A stretch of DNA of 64,000 nt from Sphingomonas daechungensis (GCF_014489495.1 NZ_CP060780.1:1375001-1439000), one strand, 5' to 3'; shown: positions 48,500 through 60,063, numbered from the stretch's first letter. The notes: a model not told the origin generated them from the sequence alone. Made by a program: numbers and translations.

Positions 48500-51400
48500 A
48501 TGACCGCCCATATGCGCCTCGCGAGGCCTCTTGTTTCGTCCATTCGTAAGGCGCTGACGCAGAATGCGTTGCCGGAGGAAACGGAGGGCCTGACCTCCGC
48601 GACAGAGCGGGATGCTGCCGAGTTCCTCGCCGCCGTGGGGGCGCGCCGCAAACGCGGCGAAGTCGCGATTTCCATCGAATCGACGGGCGGTGAAGCTGGG
48701 CACAGGCGGATGCGGATCGGCATCGTCAACGACGACATGCCGTTCCTGGTCGATTCGGTCGCCAACGCGATTGCGCGGCAACAGCTGACCATTCACCGCT
48801 TGTTGCATCCCGTCGTCTGTGTGGAACGCGACAAGGACGGAAAGCTGAAGTCGGTCGAGCCGCTGTGCGGCGACAAGGATCGCCGCGAATCCCTGATGTA
48901 TATTGAGCTCGACCGTACCCACGCGCGCGGCCGGCGCGAGCTTGTCGATGACCTCAAGACCGTGCTGTCGGACGTCAAGGCCGCAGTCCGCGACTGGCCG
49001 AAGCTACAGGCCAAGATGCGCGAAGACGCGGCGAAGATCGAAGAGCCGGAAGGGCGTGCGCTCCTCGAATGGTTCGCCGACGGAGCCATGACTTTGCTCG
49101 GCTACGAGGTCGAGCGCGCGACGGGACAGCCGACCGATGTGCTCGGCATCTTCAGCATCCCCGGCGCGCCGACCGATGAAGGCGGCGCGCTTGGTGCAAT
49201 GCGCTATTTCGAGGCCGGCGGCTCCGTTCCCCTCATGGCGAAGGCCGAGCGCAAGTCGAGCGTGCACCGCCGCGTACCATTGGACCTGGTTGTCGTGCCG
49301 ATCCGAGAGAAGGGCAAGGTCGCGGGAATCGGGGTCCATGCCGGCTTATGGACGAGCCAGGCGCTGACATGGCCCGCCGAAGAGGTGCCGCTGGTCCGTG
49401 AACGGCTGCTGCAGCTGGACAAGGACTTCGGCTTCGATCCCAAGGGGCATAGCGGCAAGGCCCTGCGTCATGCCGTATCGTCGCTCCCGCGCGACCTCCT
49501 CGTCAGCGTCGACTGGGACTCGCTTCGAGCGCTGGTGATGATGGCCATGTCGCTGGCCGATCGGCCGCGGCCTGCGCTGCTGCTGGTCCGGAGCATCCTT
49601 AAGGGACAGCTGTTCACCTTCGTCTGGCTGCCCAAGGAAGACCTCAACACCCAGCGCCGCGAAGCGATCGCCGCGATGATGGAGGAAGTGGTCGGCCGGG
49701 CGATCACCAGCTGGTCGTCGGAGACGGGGGAAGGCGACCTCGCCCTGATCCGCTACACCCAGTACATCGACAATGACGCCCCGACGCCGGACGCGCGAGC
49801 GCTCGACGACCGGCTCAACCAGATGGTGCGCGGCTGGGCGCCGGCGGTCGAAGAGGCGCTCATCGCAAGCGTTGGAGCGCCCAGGGCGACCCGGCTCACG
49901 CTGACCTATGCCGGTGGATTCTCCGACAGCTATCGAACGCGCACGCGCCCGGAGGAGGGCGCGGAGGACATCATGCGCCTGGCGGCGCTTGGCGGTTCCG
50001 ACGATCGCGGCGTGCGCCTGTTCCGCCGGCCGAACGACGAGCCCGGCCAGCTGCACATCAAGACCTACCGCCGCGGGTCATTGATTCCGCTTTCGGAAGC
50101 CGTGCCCGTGCTGGAGAATTTCGGCTTCCGGGTGCTCGAGGAAATGCCATCCCAAGTCGGCACCGAAGGGTCGCTCAGCTTCATCCACGACTTCCGCCTG
50201 GAACTGCCCGAGGGCGATATCGACGCGATCCTGGCAAGGGCGAGTGAGATCGAAGCCGCAATTTCCAGCGTCTTTAGCCGGGAGGCGGAGGACGACGAAT
50301 TCAACCAGCTCGTCCTCTTTGCCGGCCTCGATACGCAGCCGGTGGTCTGGCTCCGATCCTGGTTCCGCTATCTGCGCCAGACGGGGAGCTCCTTCGGCTT
50401 GGTCACGGTCGTCGATGCGCTTCGCCGCGCGCCCCGAGCGACAGCCGCGCTGGTCGGTCTCTTCACCGCGCTTCATGACCCGACCGCCAAGCGGAATCGT
50501 GTCACCAAGGCGGACAACCTCCGTCAGCAGTTCGACCAGGCCCTGACCGCGGTGCGCTCGATCGACGACGATCGCATCCTTCGCCGCCTGCGAGCGCTGG
50601 TGGAGGCTGTCCTTCGCACCAACGCCTTCTCGCAGAAGGCCGACGAGGCGCTGGCGTTCAAGATCAACTCGTCGTTGGTCCCCGGACTTCCTCGCCCGGT
50701 GCCGTGGCGCGAAATCTGGGTGTACAGCCCACGCGTCGAGGGCGTTCACCTGCGCGGCGGCCCGGTCGCCCGCGGCGGTCTTCGCTGGTCCGATCGCCGC
50801 GACGACTTCCGCACGGAAATCCTCGGCCTGATGAAGGCCCAGGTGGTGAAGAATGCGGTCATCGTTCCGACCGGAGCGAAGGGCGGCTTCTATCCCAAGC
50901 AGCTGCCGCCCGCTTCCAACCGAGACGCCTGGTTCGCGGAAGGGACGGAGAGCTATCGGATCTTCATCCGGTCGCTTCTGTCGATCACCGACAACATCGT
51001 CGAAGACAAGGTCGTTCACCCTGAAGGCGTGGTCATCCACGACGGCGAGGATCCATACTTCGTCGTCGCGGCCGACAAGGGAACGGCAACCTTCTCCGAC
51101 GTCGCCAACGCGCTTGCGCTGGAGCGCGGCTTCTGGCTCGGCGATGCCTTCGCGAGCGGCGGCTCCTATGGCTACGATCACAAGGCGATGGGCATTACGG
51201 CCCGCGGCGCATGGGTGTCGGTCCAGCGCCACTTCCTCGAAATGGGAATCGACGTCCAGACTGATCCGATCACGGTCGCTGGAGTCGGCGACATGTCGGG
51301 CGACGTGTTCGGCAACGGCATGCTGCTGTCGAAGGCGATCAAGCTGGTGGCGGCCTTCGACCACCGCCACATCTTCATCGACCCCGACCCCGACCCGGCG

Positions 51401-53153
51401 TCGAGCTGGGAAGAGCGCGACCGGATGTTCAAGCTGCCACGGTCCAGCTGGGACGATTACGACCGCAAGAAACTCTCCAAGGGTGGCGGAATCTACCCGC
51501 GCACCCAGAAGTCGATCGAGCTCAGCGCGGCGGCCAGGCAGGCCATCGGGATCGATTCTTCGATTACCGACCCCGCCGCGATCATGAACGCGATCCTGAA
51601 GGCGCAGGTCGACCTGCTGTGGTTCGGCGGCATCGGCACCTATGTGAAGTCGTCGCTGCAATCGAACGTGGATGTCGGCGATCCGGCTAACGACGCGATC
51701 CGCGTTGATGGCATCGAAGTGCGGGCAAGGGCGATCGGCGAGGGCGCCAACCTCGGCATCACGCAGGCCGGACGCATTGAATTCTCGGAGAAGGGCGGCC
51801 GGATCAACACCGACTTCATCGACAATAGCGCGGGCGTCGACTGCTCCGACAAGGAAGTGAACATCAAGATCCCGCTCAACCGGGAGATGAACGAAGGCCG
51901 GCTGGCGTTTGAAAAGCGCAACGCCCTGCTCGTGAAGATGACGGACGATGTCGCCGAGATCGTGCTGGAGGATAACCGCCTCCAGACGCTGGCGCTTTCG
52001 ATCGCCGAAAGCGGCGGCGCTCGCGCGCTGCCCGGTTACGTGCGGACGATCGAGTTGCTGGAGTCTGCCGGCCGCCTCGATCGCAAGGTTGAGGGCTTGC
52101 AGGGCAGCGAAGAGTTGCTCCGTCGCGGCCAGGAGAACCGCGGCCTGACGCGGCCGGAGTTGGCCGTCGTTCTGTCGATGTCGAAGCTGGCGCTCCAGGA
52201 CGCCGCAGAAAAGCTCAAGCTCGCTGACGACAAGGTCGTCGAAGGAGAGCTTTACGAAGCCTTCCCGGCACCGATGCGCAAGGCGCACGCCAGCGCCATT
52301 CGCGCTCACCGGCTCCGCAACGAGATCCTTGCGACCCGGGTCGCCAACCGGCTCGTCAATCGCCTTGGCCCAGCGCAGCGCTCGACCTCACCGAGGAAGA
52401 GGGCGCGTCGCTTGCGCAAGTGGTCGCGGCTTTCCTGGTTGCCGAGAAGCTTCTCGATCTGCCCAAGCTGTGGGCCGAGATCGAGGAGACGCCTTTGCCG
52501 GAGATGGTTCGCGTCGAACTGTTCTCGATCGCGGCAAGCAGCGTCCGCAATCACATTTCGGACATCCTCCGCTCGGTCGGTGCGGAGACAAGCGTGTCCG
52601 CCATGTGCAAGCTGCTCGAACCGGGGGTTCGCAAGATCTCCGCGGCGGCGGCAAAGCTGATCCGGTCGGAGGTGCGCAACGAAGCGGCGGCGCGGCGCGA
52701 GCGGCTGCTTTCGCTTGGCGCGACCGATGACATCGTGAAGGGTCTCGTTCGCCTGTTCGAGCTGGACGGCATCTTCGGCCTGGCCGCGCTCGCTGCGCGC
52801 AAGAAGCTCGACGAGCTTGCCTTGGCCCGGGCTTACACCACGCTCGGTGAAGCGTTGGGGATCGACTGGGCGCAGCAGCAGATCGCGCGGTTCATGCCGC
52901 CGACCAGTGGGAGCGCTTGCTGACGGCCGGGCTGGCTCGCGACTTCGAGCAGCTTCGGATCGACTTCCTGTCACGCATGCGCAGCAAGGATTCGGATGCG
53001 GCGGTCGAGGAATGGGTCTCGGCTCAAGGCGCCAGGCTGGAGCAGTTCCGCAACCTGATCGCGCGTGCTCGGACCGAGGGCTCTGTCAGCGCGTCCATGC
53101 TGGCGCAGATTGCGTCCCAGGCGCGGATCCTGCTCGCCGCTAGCGAGCGTTGA
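48500..53153 (+). CDS. gdhB: NAD-specific glutamate dehydrogenase, large type (two frameshifts)
   Basis: About 1551 residues. The 180-kDa class oxidises L-glutamate to 2-oxoglutarate and ammonia with NAD. The N-terminal half holds ACT-like regulatory segments (NDDMPFLVDSVANAI, RPNDEPGQLHIKTYRR). The central catalytic part has GGPVARGGLRWSDRRDDFRTE spread over about 755-775, PTGAKGGFYPK with the catalytic Lys region, and GVGDMSGDVFGNGML for NAD. One C is missing near 52372 (RLGPSAALDLTEEEGA restored) and one near 52908 (FMPPDQWERLL restored). The start at 48500 is after GGAG. The long frame open upstream of it overlaps the PAS gene and is not coding. Confidence 0.95.
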
Positions 53154-53376
53154 CGAACAGCCATTGCCTGACCGCCGAGGTCAGGTTCGGAATGGGCCGC
53201 GTTTCCAGCCGCGAAGAGTCGATCTCGGCGATCAAGGCGCTGAGCGGCTGTCCTGCCTCGGCCGCGGCTTGCTCCAGCGCGGCCCAGAACATGGGTTCGA
53301 GGCTGATGGAGGTCTCGTGCCCGGCGATCGTGACTGATCGTTTGACGGGGCGACCGAAACCTCCCGCCTCGGCCAT
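53140..53376 (-). CDS. Ribbon-helix-helix (RHH_4) protein
   Basis: A 78-residue protein of the RHH_4 family (PF13467): RPVKRSVTIAGHETSISLEP as the beta/first-helix part, WAALEQAAAEAGQPLSALIAEID, and an NLTSAVRQWL tail. Such proteins are presumed DNA-binding regulators in alphaproteobacteria. The ATG overlaps the phbB stop by one base, so the two are co-expressed, and the 3' end overlaps the convergent glutamate dehydrogenase end by 14 bases. The target is unknown. Confidence 0.82.
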   Translation of the reverse strand: MAEAGGFGRPVKRSVTIAGHETSISLEPMFWAALEQAAAEAGQPLSALIAEIDSSRLETRPIPNLTSAVRQWLFVNAR

Positions 53377-54098
53377 CAGTACATGTGCTGCCCGCCGTTG
53401 ATCGACAACGTCGATCCGGTGATGAAGCCGCCATTCTCGTCGACCAGGAAGGACACGCCGCGAGCAATTTCGTCGGCGCGGCCAAGCCGGTTCACCGGGA
53501 TGCGGGCGACGATCTTCGCAAGCACGTCCTCGGGAACCGCAGCGACCATGTCGGTGTCGATATAGCCAGGTGCGATGGCGTTCACCGTCACACCGGAGCG
53601 CGCGCCTTCCTGTGCCAGCGCCTTGGTGAATCCGTGAATGCCCGACTTGGCGGCGGCATAATTGACCTGCCCGTACTGGCCGGCCTGCCCGTTGATCGAG
53701 CCGATGTTGACGATGCGGCCGTAACCGCGGCCGGTCATGCCTTCCCACACGGCCTTGGCCATGTTGAAGCAGCCGCCGAGGTTCGTATCCATCACCTCCT
53801 GCCACTTCTGGTGGTCCATGCGCTTCATCGTTGTGTCGCGGGTGATGCCGGCGTTGTTGACGAGCACGTCGACCGGGCCGACCTCGGCCTCGACCTTGGC
53901 GACGCCTTCCTGGCAGGCTGCGTAATCGGAAACGTCCCATTTGTAGGCGGGGATTCCGGTGCGCTCCGTAAACTCGCGAGCGCGCTCTTCATTGCCCGCA
54001 TAATTGGCAGCGACTTTCATGCCCTGGTCGCGAAGCGCGACGCTGATCGCCTCGCCGATGCCACGGGTACCGCCGGTCACAATTGCAACGCGCGCCAT
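53376..54098 (-). CDS. phbB: Acetoacetyl-CoA reductase
   Basis: A 240-residue short-chain dehydrogenase reducing acetoacetyl-CoA to (R)-3-hydroxybutyryl-CoA with NADPH for polyhydroxybutyrate synthesis. TGGTRGIG is the cofactor loop, NNAGITRD follows, NIGSINGQ holds the catalytic Ser, and QVNYAAAKSG holds the Tyr and Lys. The N-terminal ARVAIVTGG and C-terminal LSINGGQHMY match PhbB rather than FabG. No PHB synthase is in the window. Confidence 0.92.
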   Translation of the reverse strand: MARVAIVTGGTRGIGEAISVALRDQGMKVAANYAGNEERAREFTERTGIPAYKWDVSDYAACQEGVAKVEAEVGPVDVLVNNAGITRDTTMKRMDHQKWQEVMDTNLGGCFNMAKAVWEGMTGRGYGRIVNIGSINGQAGQYGQVNYAAAKSGIHGFTKALAQEGARSGVTVNAIAPGYIDTDMVAAVPEDVLAKIVARIPVNRLGRADEIARGVSFLVDENGGFITGSTLSINGGQHMY

Positions 54099-54130
54099 CT
54101 ATCTCTCCCTGTCTCTCTCCGGGACCGGGC

Positions 54131-55133
54131 TTATGATTCTACGGTCCAGCCTGCAAGTTCACGGCGGACCAGCGCTTCGAGCATGTCCATCGATTCAGGC
54201 GCATCGTTGAGGCAGTCGAGCCGCGCGAAATGCTCTCCGCCGCGGATAGGAACGTCTCCCGCCCCGGATTCCAAGCTCTTCGACCGTCTCTACACAATCG
54301 GCGGCAAAGCCCGGCGCTGCGATCGCGATCCGCGTGACGCCCTCCTTCGGATAGTCGGCGAGCACCTTGTCCGTTGCGGGTTCAAGCCACTTCGCGCGCC
54401 CGAATCGCGACTGGAAAGCAATGTCGGTCGGGATGCCCAGTTGCTCGCTCAGGAGACGCGCGGTCTTCTGGCAATGACAATGATAGGGATCGCCGCGCTC
54501 GAGCGTCCGCTGCGGCATTCCATGAAAGCTGAGCAACAGGCGCTGGGGTTCGAAACCCAGGGCGGCAAGCTGACGTTCGAGGCTGGCTTTCAGCGCATCG
54601 ATGTGGAGTGGATCGTCGTAATAGGGCGGTAGCGTTCGCAGGGCCGGCTGCCGCCGCATCGAGGCGACCTTGCCAAACACCGCGTCGAGCGCGCTGGCCG
54701 TCGTTGCTGCGCAATATTGCGGGTAGAGCGGCGCCGCGAGAATTCGCTCGCAGCCGAGCGCGGCCAAATTCTCGATGGCCTTGCCGATTCCGGGATTGCC
54801 GTAGCGCATCGCGAAATCGACAATGACGTCCTCGCCGAGGCGCTTCGCCAAGGCCTCTGCCTGGCGCCTGGTAATGGCCGCGAGCGGTGACCCTTCTTCA
54901 GTCCAGACCTGCTTGTACGCGTGCGCGGACTTCTTCGGCCGGGTGCGCAGGATGATGCCGTGAAGGATCGGTAGCCAGGCAATGCGCGGTATCTCGATGA
55001 CCCGCGGGTCGCTGAGGAACTCGGCGAGGTAGCGGCGCACGGCGGCTGCTTCCGGTGCATCGGGTGTGCCGAGATTGATCAGCAGTACGCCGACGCGGCC
55101 GTGTGCAACTTGCGGGTGATTGGCAGGCTTCAA
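54131..55133 (-). CDS. hemH: Ferrochelatase (two frameshifts near the end)
   Basis: About 334 residues. It inserts ferrous iron into protoporphyrin IX, the last step of protoheme synthesis. [13 protein letters not shown] opens the protein; [17 protein letters not shown] holds the catalytic His, and [14 protein letters not shown] the acidic metal path. Two G are missing close together near 54262 and 54243; with both restored the end reads [14 protein letters not shown] to [10 protein letters not shown], and TAA at 54131. The start is a TTG whose TTGA overlaps the stop of the acyl-CoA synthetase. Confidence 0.93.
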
Positions 55134-56792
55134 CGGCGGTACTGCGCCTTGATGGCAACGCGGTCGATCTTGCCCGTCCCGAGCTTCGGCAGCGGATCGT
55201 CGACAAAGATGAACCGGGCCGGGATCTTGAATGCGGAAATGCGCGGCTCAAGGAAAGCCCGAAGCTCGGCATCGTCGAGCTGGTTGCCCTCCTCCACATA
55301 AACGACCGCGACCGGAACCTCTCCAAGCCGTTCGTCAGGCATCCCGAACACGCTGGCTTCGGCGACGGCCGGGCAGGCGTAAATTTCCGCCTCGACTTCG
55401 GCGCAGGGGATGTTCTCACCGCCCCGGATGATGATGTCCTTCTTGCGGTCGACGATAAAGAGGTAGCCGTCTTCATCGAGATATCCGATGTCGCCGGTCC
55501 GCACGTAGCCGTCGTCCGTAAACGCCGCCGATGTCGCTGCGGGGTCATCCCAATAGCACTTGATGTTGGCGGCCGAGCGAATGGCGACTTCCCCCGCTCG
55601 AAAGGCGGCAGATGCGCATCGCCCGCTCCGAGGATCGCAAGATCGACGAATGGCTTCTGCGCCCGTCCGGTGGAATCCGGCTTGGCCGCGTAATTGCCCC
55701 AGAAGTTGGAGCAACCGACGGCATTGGTCTCCGTCAGTCCATATCCGAGCGCAGGCTGCGCCTTCGGGAATTCTTTGCCCAACCGCTCGACATGACTCAC
55801 CGGCCGCGGTGCGCCGCCCGCCGCGATGTCTGTCAGTGACGACAAATCGTATTTGTTGCGGTCGGGGTGATTCATCAGCTCCAGGCTCATTGTCGGCACA
55901 CCGACGAAGTAGGTGATGCCTTCCTTCTCGATCAGCCGGAGCGCCTCGCCCGCATCCCACTTCGCCATCATCACCATCGTCCGGCTGATCACGAAGCTGT
56001 TGAGCATCACCGGGACTTCGCCAGTGACGTGGAAAAGCGGGACGTTGATCAGGGTCCGCTTCGATGTCGGCGCGCGGTTTTCCTCGGTCATGATGCCGAG
56101 GAGCACGATCAGGCCAGTCGCATAGGCATAGACGCCAGTCGTAACGGCCGGTGGGTGGAAAGCGCACCCTTGGATTCGCCCGTCGATCCCGACGTGAACA
56201 GGATCGTCGCATCGTCGTCGGGCTCGACCTCAGGCAGGCTAGCCCCGGCCTCGACGCCATCGAGGAGCGGCGTCAGTGCAGCCGAGAGCGGCTGTTCGAT
56301 CGGCAGCGTCACCAGCTTGCACGATCCGCAAACGCCTTCGATCCGCTTCGCGCGCGGCGCGTCGGCGATGATCAGCTTCGGGCTGACCATGTCGAGCGCA
56401 TGTTGCATCTCGTGCGGCTGCCACCAGCCGTTGAGCAGGGTCGCAATCCCTCCGGCCTTGGCGATGGCCATGTAGCTGACGACCCAGGACGGGCAGTTGC
56501 GCATCGCAATGCCGACGCGGTCGCCTTTCGCGATACCGCGCGACGCGAGTGCGTGGGCTAGCTGTTCGGACCACTGGTCGAGATCGGCGAAGGTCAGTCG
56601 CTCATCCCCTGCGACGATCGCTTCGACCTGGGCATTGAGTGCGCAGAACGTTCGGAAGAAGGACGGCAACGTTGCCGGGAAATTTGTGACGATCGACCGG
56701 CCCTTTTGGTCTTCGCCAATGATCAGCCGCCCGCCGGGCCCGACGACCCTCGCCAACATGTCATCGAACTTAAGGTCGAGCTCCGACGGCAT
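55130..56792 (-). CDS. Acyl-CoA synthetase, AMP-binding family (two frameshifts)
   Basis: About 554 residues. It activates a carboxylic acid to its CoA thioester through an acyl-adenylate. The P-loop-like ILFTSGSTGESKGA, GYGLTETNAVG, the YVRTGDIGYLDEDGY hinge region and the C-terminal GKIDRVAIK catalytic Lys are present. One G is missing near 56150 (THRAVTTGVYAY restored) and one near 55600 (FERGEVAIRSA restored). The start at 56792 follows GGAGAAGGG. The class is fatty- or aryl-acid ligase of unknown chain length. It is translationally coupled to hemH and divergent from lgt. Confidence 0.9.
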
Positions 56793-56855
56793 CCCTTCTC
56801 CTTTGCCTTTCCGCTTCGCAACCTTATGAGGCGCTGTCCATAATCGGGGAAGACC

Positions 56856-57734
56856 TTGGCGATACAATCCGTAATCGGCGCAATCGTTTGGAACGATCTC
56901 GGCCTCAATCCAGTCGCGCTCGACCTCGGGTTCTTCCAGCTGCGCTGGTACAGCCTCGCCTATCTGGCCGGCATCTTCCTTGCCTATTGGTACCTGCTGA
57001 AGCTGATCAAGCAGCCCGGCGCGCCAATGGCGCGGCGTCATGTCGATGATCTCGTCTTCTACGGCGCCCTTGGCGTCATCCTCGGCGGCCGCATCGGCTA
57101 CGTGCTGTTCTACAACCTCAGCTATTACCTTCAGCACCCTCTCGACATCTTCAAGCTGTGGGACGGCGGCATGTCCTTCCACGGTGGGATGATCGGGACG
57201 GTGCTCGGCATTCTCTATCTCAGCCGAAAGGAGAAGCTGCAGTGGCTTCGCGTGCACGATTATGTTGCTTGCTGCGTGCCGTTCGGACTGTTCTTCGGCC
57301 GGCTCGCCAATTTCGTGAATCACGAATTGTGGGGCGCACCGACCGACGTGTCTTGGGCAGTACGCTTTCCCGAGGTGGTTGCAGGGGTGACGGTTGATGG
57401 CCCGCCGCGCCATCCGAGCCAGCTATACGAAGCGGGCCTGGAAGGAATCGTCCTGTTCCTGATCCTCTGGGTCATGTTCTGGAAGACCAAGTCGCGATAC
57501 GAACCGGGCAAGCTCGTCGGTGCCTTCACCTTCTTCTACGGCTTGTTCCGTTTCCTCGTCGAATTCGTGCGCGAACCCGATGCGCAGCTCACCGGATTTG
57601 CGCAGGCAACTGGCCTGCACATGGGACAGTGGCTGTCGCTGCCGATGATCATTCTCGGCGCGTGGCTGATGTGGACCGCGAAGGGCCGACGCGAGCGTGT
57701 CGAACCCATCGCCGGGTCGGAGAGCGTGGCCTGA
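56856..57734 (+). CDS. lgt: Prolipoprotein diacylglyceryl transferase
   Basis: A 292-residue, seven-helix inner-membrane enzyme that moves diacylglycerol from phosphatidylglycerol to the lipobox Cys of prolipoproteins. [30 protein letters not shown] with the essential His, and the Lgt signature [13 protein letters not shown] are all present, with [11 protein letters not shown] near the end. The start is a TTG after GGGGAAGA. The stop overlaps the start of the next gene in CTGA. It is first in a four-gene run lgt-midA-GNAT-pgeF. Confidence 0.94.
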   Translation: MAIQSVIGAIVWNDLGLNPVALDLGFFQLRWYSLAYLAGIFLAYWYLLKLIKQPGAPMARRHVDDLVFYGALGVILGGRIGYVLFYNLSYYLQHPLDIFKLWDGGMSFHGGMIGTVLGILYLSRKEKLQWLRVHDYVACCVPFGLFFGRLANFVNHELWGAPTDVSWAVRFPEVVAGVTVDGPPRHPSQLYEAGLEGIVLFLILWVMFWKTKSRYEPGKLVGAFTFFYGLFRFLVEFVREPDAQLTGFAQATGLHMGQWLSLPMIILGAWLMWTAKGRRERVEPIAGSESVA

Positions 57735-58711
57735 CTCCGCTGGAGCGGGCGCTTCGGGAGCGAATCCAGGCTGAGGGCCCGATTACGGTCGAGGCCTACA
57801 TGGAAGCCTGCAATTCCTATTATTATGCGACGCGCGATCCGCTCGGCCGCGACGGCGATTTCACGACCGCTCCGGAGATCTCCCAGATGTTCGGAGAGAT
57901 GGTCGGCGCGGCGCTTGCGGACGTCTGGGTGAATGCCGGGAAGCCTGCCGATGCGATCTACGCCGAGCTCGGCCCCGGCAGAGGCACGCTGGCGGCGGAC
58001 GCGCTTCGTGTCCTTCGCGGTGCAGGCTTTTCCGGCGAGGTCCACCTCGTTGAGATGAGCCCCATTCTGCGGGATCATCAGGCACGAAACGTCCCGGATG
58101 CCCAGTGGCACGACTCACTACAGGATCTTCCTGCCGCTCCCCTCCTCCTCGTCGCCAACGAGTTCTTCGATGCGTTGCCGGTGCGGCAGTTCGTGTCGGG
58201 CGTTGAACGGAAGGTGACGATTGCGGCGGGCGGCCTGGCATTCGACCGCGACGGGGAAATCGTCGAAGACTCGCCGGTGCAGGAGGCTGCCGTTTCGGCG
58301 ATCGCCACGTGCCTGACGCAATGTGGCGGTGTCGCTCTGGTCATCGACTACGGCCACGACCGCAGCGCTCCTGGCGATACGCTGCAGGCCGTTCGTGGCC
58401 ATCGCTATGTGCCCACGCTGGTCGACCCGGGTGAGCAGGATCTGACCGCCCACGTCGATTTCGAAGCGCTCGGCCGCGTTGCAAAGGATGCGGGGGCGGC
58501 CGTGACGAAAGTCGTCACGCAGGGTAGCTGGCTGAACAGTCTCGGCATCGGCGCGCGCGCGGCAGCTCTTGCAACCGCGAACCCCCAGCGCGTCGAGGAG
58601 CTCGAGATCGCGGTCGACCGGCTTTGCCACGAGGAGCAGATGGGGCAGTTGTTCAAGGTCATGGCAATCCGTTCACCGGACTGGCCAGTGCCTGCAGGAT
58701 TCGGGGAATGA
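57731..58711 (+). CDS. SAM-dependent methyltransferase, MidA/NDUFAF7 family
   Basis: About 326 residues. The class I methyltransferase of the MidA (DUF185) family, whose mitochondrial member methylates an arginine in complex [25 protein letters not shown] is spread over about 26-49; [16 protein letters not shown] is the SAM loop, [11 protein letters not shown] and [16 protein letters not shown] follow, and VIDYGHDR is near 190. No ATG fits the front end; the 4-base overlap pattern of this run suggests a CTG start at 57731, which is unusual, so the first residues are uncertain. The stop overlaps the GNAT ATG. Confidence 0.85.
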   Translation: MTPLERALRERIQAEGPITVEAYMEACNSYYYATRDPLGRDGDFTTAPEISQMFGEMVGAALADVWVNAGKPADAIYAELGPGRGTLAADALRVLRGAGFSGEVHLVEMSPILRDHQARNVPDAQWHDSLQDLPAAPLLLVANEFFDALPVRQFVSGVERKVTIAAGGLAFDRDGEIVEDSPVQEAAVSAIATCLTQCGGVALVIDYGHDRSAPGDTLQAVRGHRYVPTLVDPGEQDLTAHVDFEALGRVAKDAGAAVTKVVTQGSWLNSLGIGARAAALATANPQRVEELEIAVDRLCHEEQMGQLFKVMAIRSPDWPVPAGFGE

Positions 58712-59216
58712 ACCTTAGCTATCGCAGCGCCGGGCTCGAAGATGCGGAAGCGGTGGACCGCGTTTTCCGCGCAACGTTCATCGATACGTTCGCGCACCTT
58801 TATCGGCCGGAAGACCTGGAAGCGTTCCTCGCCAAGTTCACCCTCGAGGCGTGGAGGGCGGAGCTTGCCGACGACCGCTTCGTCTTCCGTCTTGCCGAAT
58901 CCGACGGCCAGCCGATTGGCTTTGCGAAGATGGGGCCGCCCGAACTTCCGGTCGACACGAACGAGCCCTGGGTCGAGCTGCGTCAACTCTACGTCATGAA
59001 CGAATGGCGCGGGCGGGGGCGGCGCGGGAGTTGATGGACTGGGTTCTGGCCGAAGCGAAGGCGCGCGGGGCAACCGACCTCTATTTGACCGTCTACACCG
59101 ACAATCACCGGGCCCGCCGCTTCTACCAGAAGTACGGCTTCGTCGAGGTCGGGCCCTACGCGTTCATGGTCGGCGAACAGGCCGACGAAGACCTCATCAT
59201 GCGCAAGAGCCTGTGA
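58708..59216 (+). CDS. GNAT-family N-acetyltransferase (one frameshift)
   Basis: About 169 residues. GNAT fold: WVELRQLYVMNEWRGRGAA is spread across the break and gives the acetyl-CoA pyrophosphate loop; DLYLTVYTDNHRARRFYQKYGF is the C-terminal signature region, and VGPYAFMVGEQADEDLIM closes the protein. One G is missing near 59027; without it the frame ends at a false stop inside the acetyl-CoA loop. The substrate is unknown. It is coupled by ATGA to the methyltransferase and by GTGA to pgeF. Confidence 0.88.
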
Positions 59217-59983
59217 GCGTCGAACCCTTCCGGTCCGAACTGCTCGCCGGCATTCCGCACGGCTTTCTCGGGCGCCAGGGCGGCGTCTCGGAAGGCGAAA
59301 TGTGGGGCCTCAACGTCGGTTATGGCAGCGGCGACGTTCCGGAGCACATCGCGGAAAACCGCCAACGAGCCATCGAAGCGGTCTTCCCGTCGGCCGCTCT
59401 GGCGACCGTCCATCAAATCCACTCGCCGACAGTCGTGTATGCCGCCGAGCCATGGCCGCAGGACGAGCGGCCTCATGCCGATGCCATGGTGACCGACCGG
59501 CCCGGCTTGCTGCTCGGCGTGCTGACCGCCGACTGCGCGCCGGTTCTGTTCGCGGACGAAGCCGCGGGGATGGTGGCCGCCGCGCATTCCGGCTGGCGGG
59601 GTGCATTCGGTGGGGTGAACGAAGCGACCATCAACGCGATGGAGTCACTGGGCGCGAGCCGCGACCGCATCGTCGCGGCGATCGGGCCCACCATCGCGCA
59701 GTCATCGTACGAGGTCGACGAGGCTTTCCGGGAACGCCTCGCAAAAGATGACGGCGAGAATGCGCGCTTCTTCGTTGCGGGGCCTGGCGGAAAGCCGCAT
59801 TTCGATCTGCCCGGCTATATCCTCCATCGGCTTTCGCGGACCGGCATTGCACGGTCGGAGGCGCTTGCGCTCGACACGTACGCCGATCCGGAACGCTTCT
59901 TCAGCTATCGCCGTTCGACGCACCGGAATGAGCCATCCTACGGGCGCCAGATCGCCCTGATCGGCCTTCCGACGAAAAGCTGA
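59213..59983 (+). CDS. pgeF: Peptidoglycan editing factor PgeF (laccase-domain/YfiH family)
   Basis: A 256-residue protein of the YfiH/LACC1 family. HGFLGRQGGVS, VHQIHSPTVV, HADAMVTDRPGL, LTADCAPVLF with the Cys, AAAHSGWRGAFGG with the His, and AIGPTIAQSSYEV make a complete metal/active-site set. Members were first called polyphenol oxidases; later work points to purine nucleoside activity and to hydrolysis of misincorporated Ser in peptidoglycan precursors. The GTG start overlaps the GNAT stop by four bases. It is the last gene of the lgt run. Confidence 0.9.
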   Translation: MSVEPFRSELLAGIPHGFLGRQGGVSEGEMWGLNVGYGSGDVPEHIAENRQRAIEAVFPSAALATVHQIHSPTVVYAAEPWPQDERPHADAMVTDRPGLLLGVLTADCAPVLFADEAAGMVAAAHSGWRGAFGGVNEATINAMESLGASRDRIVAAIGPTIAQSSYEVDEAFRERLAKDDGENARFFVAGPGGKPHFDLPGYILHRLSRTGIARSEALALDTYADPERFFSYRRSTHRNEPSYGRQIALIGLPTKS

Positions 59984-59998
59984 ACTTATGGGCAGGCT

Positions 59999-60056
59999 CC
60001 GCGGACTTGATTGGCCTCTTGCGCGGTGACGCGCTAAGGCCCGCCGCGAACAGGAG
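59999..60056 (+). promoter_or_regulatory. Candidate SAM-II-like riboswitch
   Basis: The 80-base leader has parts resembling the SAM-II (SAM-alpha) aptamer. CCGCG (59999-60003) can pair with CGCGG (60022-60026) as P1. The loop contains TTGATTGGCC and CTTG. After P1, GCTAAGGCC offers GGCC (60038-60041) to pair with the loop GGCC (60013-60016) as a pseudoknot. AGGAG (60052-60056) follows before the TTG start. An alternative hairpin, GCGCG-GTGA-CGCGC (60021-60034), excludes P1. The T- and A-runs are one base shorter than the usual GATTTG and CTAAAGG. The downstream gene is a sulfur amino acid enzyme, the expected context. Confidence 0.4.
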
Positions 60057-60063
60057 ACGAATT

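Noticed and set aside
50078..52309. Open frame of 743 codons antisense to glutamate dehydrogenase
   Set aside because: GC-rich third positions keep antisense frames open. It has no family match and lies wholly inside a conserved gene.
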